A stretch of 11,594 nt of DNA from an uncultured Selenomonadaceae bacterium (GTDB lineage Bacteria; Bacillota; Negativicutes; Selenomonadales; Selenomonadaceae): NCBI GenBank assembly GCA_905235425.1, contig CAJOKY010000044.1, positions 1 to 11,594 on the forward strand, written 5' to 3'. The notes below the pieces were generated by a model. That model saw nothing but the letters and a program-made list of their open reading frames with translations. It did not search any database and was not told the DNA's origin. Positions within the stretch are counted from its first letter, which is position 1; each line of letters begins with the position of its first letter. The position numbers and the translations under genes are program-made. Of the stretch, positions 7,420 through 11,594 are shown one piece after another.

Positions 7420-7564
7420 CTTTGCTCAAAACTTTCAACGCAACTTCGGCAATGCCGATCCTAAGCAACTTGTACAAAATTTACTCAACAGCGGACAAAT
7501 GACGCAATCCCAATTTAATCTGTTTAGTAATATCGCTAATCAAATTATTGGCAAGCGGTTTTAA
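7367..7564 (+). CDS. Small helical Asn/Gln-rich phage protein (65 aa)
   Basis: Start ATG 7367 has a perfect AGGAGG at 7353-7358 inside the preceding gene and overlaps it by 53 bases in another frame. The sequence is M-N-P-L-Q-F-I-N-N-P-Q-M-L-Q-K-F followed by amphipathic helices with F/L at helical spacing (Q-L-V-Q-N-L-L-N-S-G-Q-M-T-Q-S-Q-F-N-L-F). No cysteines, no transmembrane segment. It is probably a small self-associating or accessory protein of the cassette; function unknown. Confidence 0.65.
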   Translation: MNPLQFINNPQMLQKFNDFAQNFQRNFGNADPKQLVQNLLNSGQMTQSQFNLFSNIANQIIGKRF

Positions 7565-7587
7565 TTTTTTTGGGAAGGGTGGTTACA

Positions 7588-8187
7588 ATGAAATTCGGTG
7601 AAATCGAATTAGGCGGAACTTTAGGCGGTTACGAAATTATCAATCAGCCTGCAGATAAACTTCCGCAAGACTTGGCGTCAGCTATCGGGATTGTAAATAG
7701 CAACCCGATTTTAGGTGCTACTTATAATCCATTGTGGCTTTGGGGCAAGCAACCTGTAAACGGTATGAATTATCTTTTCATCGCTGAAGATATTCGCACC
7801 ACCAAAAACAAAGATAAATCGGTCGTCGGAATTGTTATCAATATTCCGCCGGGCGAAGGCGCAATTAAAGGTGAAGGCGCAAAAGTCGTCCGCGTTATCG
7901 ATAATGAAAGACTCAGTGAAGATGTCGAACTTGCCTTTACAGAAGTTACAAAGGAACTTAAAGGTGTGTCCTACAAACCTGTTATGTATCTCGGCAAGCA
8001 ACCTGTGCGTGGCGAAAACCACTATATCTTGTGTGAAGCAAAAGTTATTTATCCCGGCGCTCAACCTCACGCTGTTATTCTTGGCATCAACATTTTTGAC
8101 GGCAAGCCGTCAGTCGTAGTCATTTTGCCGTTAAGTTCAGGTACAAAAGATTCGCCGACAATTTTTGGCTATGCTTTTACTTGGTAA
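7588..8187 (+). CDS. Tandem cystatin-like domain protein (199 aa)
   Basis: ATG 7588 is preceded by GGAAGGGTGG at 7573-7582; an in-frame TTG at 7570 lies before that site. The protein contains two homologous domains, about residues 13-90 and 100-182. Each has a conserved N-terminal helix region, a strand containing Y-x-P, and L/W-x-G-K-Q-P-V-x-G-x-N (residues 53-61 and 136-144). The loop motif Q-P-V-N-G and Q-P-V-R-G followed by N-Y or N-H-Y is the QxVxG first-hairpin motif of cystatins, in the right place between two strands. Cystatin-fold proteins can bind papain-type peptidases, and a papain-like protein is encoded two genes upstream. No signal peptide is visible. The fold call is fairly strong; an inhibitor function is inference. 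Confidence 0.65.
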   Translation: MKFGEIELGGTLGGYEIINQPADKLPQDLASAIGIVNSNPILGATYNPLWLWGKQPVNGMNYLFIAEDIRTTKNKDKSVVGIVINIPPGEGAIKGEGAKVVRVIDNERLSEDVELAFTEVTKELKGVSYKPVMYLGKQPVRGENHYILCEAKVIYPGAQPHAVILGINIFDGKPSVVVILPLSSGTKDSPTIFGYAFTW

Positions 8188-8200
8188 AGGAGATTGTAAA

Positions 8201-9082
8201 ATGGATATGGGAAACGGTATGACACCTGCTGATGTTGCCGCCGTTATGGGCAATGGCAATCACGGCTATGGCGGAGGATTCGGTAACGGTGGATTTGGCG
8301 ACGGAGGCGCTTGGTGGATTATTATTTTGTTCCTTTTCGCTATGAATGGCGGTTGGGGCAATCGCGGTAATTTCGGCGGCAATGGCGGAAGTTGCGACGC
8401 TGTACCTTATATGATGACAGAATCAACTCAAGCGGCTGTTCAGAACGGCTTTAATCAGCAAGGCATTTTATCCGGCATTAACGGCATTAATCAAACTCTT
8501 GCCAATGGTTTTGCCGACGCCGCTGTTGCTCGGTGCAACGCTCAAACTACCACTTTGCAAGCCTTAAGCAATAATCAAATGGGCTTGTATCAAACGCTTA
8601 ACGCTAATCAAAATGCTAACACTGCCGCTATGAATCAGCTTGCTATGAGCTTGCAGAATTGCTGTTGCGATAATCGCGCCGGACTTGCAGACTTAAAGTA
8701 TACGGTTGCAGCCGAGAACTGCGCAGACCGTCAAGCTATTTCAGACGGCTTACGTGATGTTATCGCCAATCAAACTGCCAATACTCAAGCCCTTATCAAT
8801 TCACAGAATCAAGGTTTCCAGACTATTCAGGACAAACTTTGTCAGCTTGAACTTGACAGCTACAAACAAAAAGCCGCCGACCAAGCCGCTGAAATTGTTG
8901 CTCTCAAAGGCGCTATTTCTCAAACGGCGCAAACCGCGCAGATTATTCAAGACAATAATGCGCAAACCGCTAATCTTATTCGTGCTCTTAATCCTGCGCC
9001 CGTTCCTGCTTATAATGTACCCAATCCTTATACGGGTTGTTGCGGCAATCAAGGCTACTACGGTTGCGGTTGTGCGGGGTGA
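8201..9082 (+). CDS. Glycine-rich, Cys-cluster protein with a hydrophobic segment (293 aa)
   Basis: ATG 8201 with AAAGGAGA 7 bases upstream. Domains in order: a Gly/Asn-rich N-terminus (about 17-36), a short very hydrophobic W-W-I-I-I-L-F-L-F-A-M at 38-48 with glycine on both sides, and a second Gly-rich run. A long Ala/Gln/Asn-rich helical region (about 70-265), probably coiled coil, follows. Two cysteine clusters are present: N-C-C-C-D-N near residue 150, and a C-terminal T-G-C-C-G-N-Q-G-Y-Y-G-C-G-C-A-G. The family is familiar from gut Bacillota phages but unnamed. It may be a membrane-tethered filament or a structural decoration; the hydrophobic stretch is shorter than a normal membrane helix. 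Confidence 0.6.
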   Translation: MDMGNGMTPADVAAVMGNGNHGYGGGFGNGGFGDGGAWWIIILFLFAMNGGWGNRGNFGGNGGSCDAVPYMMTESTQAAVQNGFNQQGILSGINGINQTLANGFADAAVARCNAQTTTLQALSNNQMGLYQTLNANQNANTAAMNQLAMSLQNCCCDNRAGLADLKYTVAAENCADRQAISDGLRDVIANQTANTQALINSQNQGFQTIQDKLCQLELDSYKQKAADQAAEIVALKGAISQTAQTAQIIQDNNAQTANLIRALNPAPVPAYNVPNPYTGCCGNQGYYGCGCAG

Positions 9083-9087
9083 TTGTT

Positions 9088-9552
9088 GTGGCAGAATTTA
9101 GCGCAAATGCACTTCAGACCGTAAACCCGGGCGAAACAATTATTTTCACCGAATCACCTGTACCTTGCCGCCGCGGTTTAATTCGGCATCGCGACGATAC
9201 GGGTAATTTCTTGCTTGTCGGTTATGTCCCTCGTCAATTCGGTTGCCGTTGCAATCAGCGTGAAGCCAACTACCTTGTAGACTTCGGAGCTAATATTGCT
9301 ATTCCTACCGGCGGCACTGTTGAAGCTATTTCCGTTGCCATTACCGTTGACGGCGCGTCATTGCCGGCAAGTACCATGATTGTAACTCCTGCCGCCGTTG
9401 AACAATTCTTTAACGTCAGCAGGGCTATCAACGCCGCAATTTTTAACGGGTGCTGTGAATCTTTATCTGTTCGCAATACAAGCAGTCAACCGATTTTAGT
9501 TCAAAACGCAAATATCATTATTAGCCGCCCCGACTTAGCGGTTACACGTTGA
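9088..9552 (+). CDS. Jelly-roll-like beta protein of unknown function (154 aa)
   Basis: GTG 9088 is chosen: GGGGTGAT lies about 5 bases upstream and the protein then begins M-A-E-F-S-A-N-A-L-Q-T-V, a sensible N-terminus; the in-frame TTG at 9037 lies inside the preceding gene. Alternating strands run through the protein: E-T-I-I-F-T-E-S-P-V-P-C, A-N-I-A-I-P-T-G-G-T-V, I-S-V-A-I-T-V-D-G-A-S-L-P-A-S and V-Q-N-A-N-I-I-I-S-R. A G-C-C-E-S-L-S-V-R-N strand is Cys-rich. The pattern suggests a TNF/BclA-type jelly roll, often trimeric and found on spores or surfaces. That fold is an inference from strand order. Confidence 0.55.
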   Translation: MAEFSANALQTVNPGETIIFTESPVPCRRGLIRHRDDTGNFLLVGYVPRQFGCRCNQREANYLVDFGANIAIPTGGTVEAISVAITVDGASLPASTMIVTPAAVEQFFNVSRAINAAIFNGCCESLSVRNTSSQPILVQNANIIISRPDLAVTR

Positions 9553-9566
9553 TTGGAGGCTGAATA

Positions 9567-10025
9567 ATGTCTACTGCAAAAACTCTTGAAAAAATTAATG
9601 ACGCTTTGGAAGATGCTATACGTCCGATTATCGCTAAAGGCGCGAATATGAACGCCGCCGAGCTTGACGTGTTGACGAAGGCTGTTTGCACTCTCGAAAA
9701 AATTCATCAAATTCAAGAAGGCGGCGGAAGTTATGATGACTATTCACGCAGTCGAAGTTATGACGATGAAGGCAATTCTTACAGACGCGGTCGCAGTTCC
9801 GTTACCGGCAGATATATCAGCAGGGACGCTATGCCACATTTTGACGGTAACACTTCGCGCAGATTTTATGACGGCGAAATGTCCCGACACGGCAACGGCT
9901 ACAGCGGACACTCTATCAAAGACCGTATGATAGCACAACTTGAAAAAATGTACGACGAAGCGCAGACCGAACACGAACGCTCTTTAGTTGATAATTGGAT
10001 TCGTCGTATCAGCAACGAGGCTTAA
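9567..10025 (+). CDS. Arg/Ser/Tyr-rich phage protein of unknown function (152 aa)
   Basis: ATG 9567 with TTGGAGG 8 bases upstream. The N-terminal 50 residues are helical and acidic (A-K-T-L-E-K-I-N-D-A-L-E-D-A-I, then E-L-D-V-L-T-K-A-V-C-T-L-E-K). The centre is low-complexity, rich in Tyr, Ser, Arg and Gly (S-Y-D-D-Y-S-R-S-R-S-Y-D-D-E-G, then Y-R-R-G-R-S-S). The C-terminus is a second helical part (M-I-A-Q-L-E-K-M-Y-D-E-A-Q-T-E-H-E-R-S). Last gene of the cassette, followed 15 bases later by a strong terminator. The helix - basic tract - helix layout suggests nucleic-acid or protein bridging. Confidence 0.6.
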   Translation: MSTAKTLEKINDALEDAIRPIIAKGANMNAAELDVLTKAVCTLEKIHQIQEGGGSYDDYSRSRSYDDEGNSYRRGRSSVTGRYISRDAMPHFDGNTSRRFYDGEMSRHGNGYSGHSIKDRMIAQLEKMYDEAQTEHERSLVDNWIRRISNEA

Positions 10026-10040
10026 ATTTTTTCTCTCTTT

Positions 10041-10071
10041 CCCGTATCTTAAATGATGCGGGATTTTTTTT
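10041..10071 (+). terminator. Rho-independent terminator ending the + strand cassette
   Basis: CCCGTATC (10041-10048), loop TTAAAT, GATGCGGG (10055-10062), then A and an eight-T tract. All eight pairs form, one of them T-G. No U tract lies on the opposite side, so it serves the + strand only. Confidence 0.88.
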
Positions 10072-10096
10072 CGGGTTCTATAATGCCTAGTGCACT

Positions 10097-10200
10097 GCAA
10101 AAAAAATAGCCTCCTGTGAAGATTTTGCCTACATAGCCGCTTGTTGTACCAAAAATGCTGATATCATATTTGATATTTGACGACGGTTTAATTCATTTAA
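10097..10200. repeat. 104-bp direct repeat, copy A
   Basis: Matches 10771-10874 with four mismatches. It covers the last 23 codons of the left XRE gene (- strand), its stop, and about 31 bases downstream including AGGAGG and a T8 tract (- strand sense). Similarity continues more weakly for another 35 bases into the coding region. Confidence 0.9.
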
Positions 10201-10464
10201 CCCGCGATAACCCGCCAATATTCTTTTCTCTTCTTCGTCTTCTGAAACTAATTTATCGGAAAAATTCCACCCCATTAAATATTCAGGGGTTGTTTGCAAA
10301 GCTACGGCAAAAAATTTTATTTTAGATTGCGGTATATCATTTTCGCCTTTTTCGATTTTTTGTATTGAGGAGCGAGATTTATAACCCATTTTTTTTGCAA
10401 GCTCCTCTTGAGACATTTGCAATTCTTCACGACGGCTTTTTATTCTTTGATACAATTCTAACAT
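10129..10464 (-). CDS. XRE-family CI-like repressor, peptidase-less (111 aa)
   Basis: N-terminal HTH (about residues 4-66): L-Y-Q-R-I-K-S-R-R-E-E-L-Q-M-S-Q-E-E-L-A-K-K-M-G, then S-S-I-Q-K-I-E-K-G-E-N-D-I-P and T-P-E-Y-L-M-G-W, the common layout of Bacillota phage CI repressors. No S24 peptidase domain follows; instead there is a short acidic linker and a helical tail with L-N-E-L-N-R-R-Q-I-S. ATG at 10464-10462 has TGAGGA upstream on the - strand. Third gene of the leftward switch operon, 19 bases after the Arc-like gene. Its C-terminal 23 residues are nearly identical to those of the repressor at 10803-11141. Probably maintains lysogeny or modulates it. Confidence 0.8.
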   Translation of the reverse strand: MLELYQRIKSRREELQMSQEELAKKMGYKSRSSIQKIEKGENDIPQSKIKFFAVALQTTPEYLMGWNFSDKLVSEDEEEKRILAGYRGLNELNRRQISNMISAFLVQQAAM

Positions 10465-10483
10465 TTATAAAAATTCCTCATTT

Positions 10484-10747
10484 TTATCCCAATACTAAAT
10501 AATTATTACTTGTTCCGGCGGCTAAAACATTTGTTCCACCGTGATTATTTTGGACAACTGTTCCTGCAACGTCGTTGCCTTTAGAAGGGATTTCTCCGTT
10601 TTTCGTTTCATAATCTTGAATAAATCTTTCAACTACAAACTCAACCTGTCCGTTAAGGGAACGGTGACTTTTGTCGGCAATAAATTTTATTTTTTCTGCG
10701 CTTTCAGGACACAGCCTTAAGCTGAAAATGTGTTTGTTCCTAGCCAT
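10484..10747 (-). CDS. Arc-like ribbon-helix-helix DNA-binding protein (87 aa)
   Basis: Start set at ATG 10747-10745, with GGGAG 8 bases upstream on the - strand; earlier in-frame options are ATG 10765 and TTG 10774 (the latter placed after an AGGAGG). The N-terminal half fits the Arc/MetJ family: N-K-H-I-F-S-L-R-L-C-P-E-S-A-E-K-I-K-F-I-A, the first strand and helix, then H-R-S-L-N-G-Q-V-E-F-V-V-E-R-F-I-Q-D-Y, the second helix. The tail (about 45 residues) is Gly/Asn-rich and of unknown role. Sits between two XRE repressors in the leftward operon; likely dimerises and represses a phage promoter. Confidence 0.78.
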   Translation of the reverse strand: MARNKHIFSLRLCPESAEKIKFIADKSHRSLNGQVEFVVERFIQDYETKNGEIPSKGNDVAGTVVQNNHGGTNVLAAGTSNNYLVLG

Positions 10748-10770
10748 TCTTGACACTCCCTTCATTGTTC

Positions 10771-10874
10771 GCAAAAAAAATAGCCTCCTGTGAAGATTTT
10801 GTTTACATAGCCGCTTGTTGTACCAAAAATGCCGCTATCATATTTGATATTTGACGACGGTTTAATTCATTTAA
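10771..10874. repeat. 104-bp direct repeat, copy B
   Basis: Partner of 10097-10200. Here it covers the last 23 codons of the right XRE gene and the gap to the Arc-like gene, including an AGGAGG 10 bases before an alternative TTG start for that gene. Confidence 0.9.
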
Positions 10875-11141
10875 TTCACGATAGTTTACCAATAATCTTA
10901 ACTCTTCTTCATTTGCGCGAATATTCAAATTAGGAAGAAGTTGTTTTGCCGATTCAATGATGTCGCTCTTTTTTATGCCAAAGTGGTCAGCCATTTTTTG
11001 AATTGCACCCATTCTTGGATCTATTCTGTCATTCTCCCAAGCCGATACAGTTTTGTCGGTGACTCCTGCAATTACCGCGAGGTCTTTTTGCGAAAGTCCA
11101 TAGTCCGAACGCAATTTTTTAATATTTTTTCCTATTGACAT
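10803..11141 (-). CDS. XRE-family phage repressor (112 aa)
   Basis: Start at ATG 11141-11139, preceded on the - strand by GGAGG with 8-base spacing; an upstream in-frame ATG at 11156 overlaps that ribosome site and is rejected. The HTH occupies residues about 3-58: I-G-K-N-I-K-K-L-R-S-D-Y-G-L-S-Q-K-D-L-A-V-I-A-G-V-T, then K-T-V-S-A-W-E-N-D-R-I-D-P-R and A-D-H-F-G-I-K-K-S-D-I. The remainder is a short linker and the C-terminal helical tail shared with the left repressor. First gene of the leftward operon, facing the Cro-like gene across a 142-base control region, so it is the best candidate for the main lysogeny repressor. Confidence 0.85.
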   Translation of the reverse strand: MSIGKNIKKLRSDYGLSQKDLAVIAGVTDKTVSAWENDRIDPRMGAIQKMADHFGIKKSDIIESAKQLLPNLNIRANEEELRLLVNYRELNELNRRQISNMIAAFLVQQAAM

Positions 11142-11173
11142 TCTAAAAACCTCCATCTGCCGTTATTTTTTTT

Positions 11174-11202
11174 ATTTTATACCAAACACGCAAAATAATC
11201 AA
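11174..11202 (-). promoter_or_regulatory. Leftward repressor promoter
   Basis: On the - strand: TTGATT (11202-11197), 17-base spacer, TAAAAT (11179-11174), with an overlapping TATAAA and a TGG before it. The ATG of the repressor begins 33 bases beyond the -10. Confidence 0.55.
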
Positions 11203-11210
11203 CATTATTT
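11193..11210. promoter_or_regulatory. Inverted repeat over the leftward -35, candidate operator
   Basis: AAATAAT, CAAC, ATTATTT: seven perfect pairs, covering the -35 of the leftward promoter. Its sequence differs from the TCTATT-type sites, so a different regulator may bind here. Confidence 0.4.
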
Positions 11211-11233
11211 ATAAAAAAATATACAAAACTCTA

Positions 11234-11262
11234 TTGACAATCTATTTTAAGTAGAATAGAAT
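11234..11262 (+). promoter_or_regulatory. Rightward early promoter
   Basis: TTGACA (11234-11239), 17-base spacer, TAGAAT (11257-11262). The spacing is optimal. It drives the Cro-like gene and the genes to its right. Confidence 0.85.
11241..11260. promoter_or_regulatory. Palindromic operator inside the rightward promoter
   Basis: TCTATTTTAAGTAGAATAGA: 8 of 10 pairs symmetric, with perfect TCTATT/AATAGA arms. It fills the spacer and part of the -10. A further TCTATT half-site at 11230-11235 is 11 bases upstream, one helical turn. This is a natural site for the phage repressor or Cro. Confidence 0.65.
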
Positions 11263-11283
11263 AACGCTGAAGGGGGGATGAAA

Positions 11284-11475
11284 ATGAATTTAACATTAAA
11301 ACAAGCCCGAAAAATAAGAGATAAAAGCCAAAAAGAAATGGCGAAGATTCTTGACGTTAATATTCAAACTTATAGAAAATTAGAAAAAAAGCCAGATATG
11401 GCAACAATCGCACAAGCAAAACAGATTTCAAAATTTCTTGATGTCCCGTATGATGAAATTTTTTTTGCTATATGA
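11284..11475 (+). CDS. Cro-like HTH protein (63 aa)
   Basis: Two ATGs are in frame: 11278, directly abutting AGGGGGG, and 11284, six bases after it. I use 11284 because the spacing suits initiation. The whole protein is a XRE/Cro-type HTH: L-K-Q-A-R-K-I-R-D-K-S-Q-K-E-M-A-K-I-L-D-V-N, then I-Q-T-Y-R-K-L-E-K and A-K-Q-I-S-K-F-L-D-V-P-Y-D-E-I-F-F. It has no C-terminal domain, as expected of Cro. It is transcribed divergently from the repressor and flanked by TCTATT-type palindromes on both sides, which fits autorepression. It may alternatively act as a small early-gene regulator. Confidence 0.8.
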   Translation: MNLTLKQARKIRDKSQKEMAKILDVNIQTYRKLEKKPDMATIAQAKQISKFLDVPYDEIFFAI

Positions 11476-11476
11476 C

Positions 11477-11491
11477 TCTATTTAAAATAGA
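11477..11491. promoter_or_regulatory. Second TCTATT-type palindrome after the Cro-like gene
   Basis: TCTATTTAAAATAGA, seven perfect pairs around a central A, with the same half-site as the operator at 11241-11260. It lies one base past the Cro-like stop, before the next gene. An AT-only hairpin would be a poor terminator, so a second operator is more likely. Confidence 0.5.
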
Positions 11492-11511
11492 TTAACAGAA
11501 TAGGTAACCAA

Positions 11512-11594
11512 ATGAAAATCACAATTCTTTATTACACGGACGATGAGCCGTACACGCATGCAATCAAGTTTGAATGCCCCGATGATAAAAAGTC
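11512..11594 (+). CDS. Early phage gene of unknown function, cut by the right edge
   Basis: ATG 11512 opens a frame with no stop before the window end (27 codons): M-K-I-T-I-L-Y-Y-T-D-D-E-P-Y-T-H-A. The ribosome site is weak (ATAGGTAA). It probably belongs to the rightward early operon behind the Cro-like gene. Too little is visible to name it. Confidence 0.5.
   Translation, partial: MKITILYYTDDEPYTHAIKFECPDDKK

Noticed and set aside
10089..10096. Palindrome AGTGCACT
   Set aside because: Eight bases only, isolated, with no promoter or gene start beside it; expected by chance.
10099..10125. AGGAGG plus T8 on the - strand as a terminator of the repressor gene
   Set aside because: No complementary arm precedes the T tract in either copy of the repeat, so no stem can form.
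10097..10874. The 104-bp repeat as phage attachment sites (attL/attR)
   Set aside because: Both copies lie within one immunity operon, only 674 bp apart, overlap coding ends, and have no integrase beside them.
1..11594. CRISPR arrays, tRNA or rRNA genes, insertion sequences
   Set aside because: No regularly spaced repeat array, cloverleaf, rRNA-like stretch or transposase was seen on either strand.

Overview
The window is part of a tailed (pro)phage genome from a low-to-moderate-GC Bacillota host. Signs of this are strong AGGAGG-type ribosome binding sites, frequent TTG/GTG start options, a holin of the Bacillota toxin-secretion/lysis family, and small Cro/CI-type repressors without a peptidase domain. 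The style (short beta repeats linking lectin-like domains in a tail protein, a cystatin-like domain, a glycine-rich Cys-cluster protein) recalls gut Clostridia or Negativicutes phages. I cannot fix the genus from sequence alone.

Layout. (1) 2-5781, + strand: end of the tail module. It holds a very large tail hub/receptor-binding protein, open at the left edge, with three concanavalin-like repeats followed by a hub-like C-terminal part, then a 78-residue OB-like baseplate protein and a 655-residue tail fibre-like protein. (2) 5782-6594: a frameshifted or broken small ORF, a hairpin terminator, the holin, and a 75-residue sigma-region-4-like helix-turn-helix (HTH) protein. (3) 6580-10071: a promoter-like element (two 11-bp direct repeats plus an extended -10) whose predicted start point is the A of the next ATG. 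It is followed by seven tightly packed genes ending at a clear terminator: a papain-like protein, a Gln/Pro-rich protein, a small helical protein that overlaps it, a tandem cystatin-like protein, a glycine-rich Cys-cluster protein, a jelly-roll-like protein and an Arg/Ser/Tyr-rich protein. None is an obvious structural or lysis gene. (4) 10097-11594: the lysis/lysogeny switch. On the - strand are an XRE repressor, an Arc-like ribbon-helix-helix protein and a second XRE repressor. A divergent region with consensus promoters and palindromic operators separates them from a + strand Cro-like gene and the start of an early gene cut by the right edge.

How it fits together. The tail genes make the host-recognition tip and the holin times lysis, but no recognisable endolysin is present here. 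The HTH protein lies directly before, and its 3' end contains, direct repeats placed where a -35 element would be, so it is a candidate activator of the seven-gene cassette. That cassette, with a papain-like protein next to a protein carrying two cystatin-type QxVxG loops, is the most interesting unexplained system in the window. The two XRE repressors share an almost identical 104-bp 3' segment, which suggests recent duplication or gene conversion in the immunity region.
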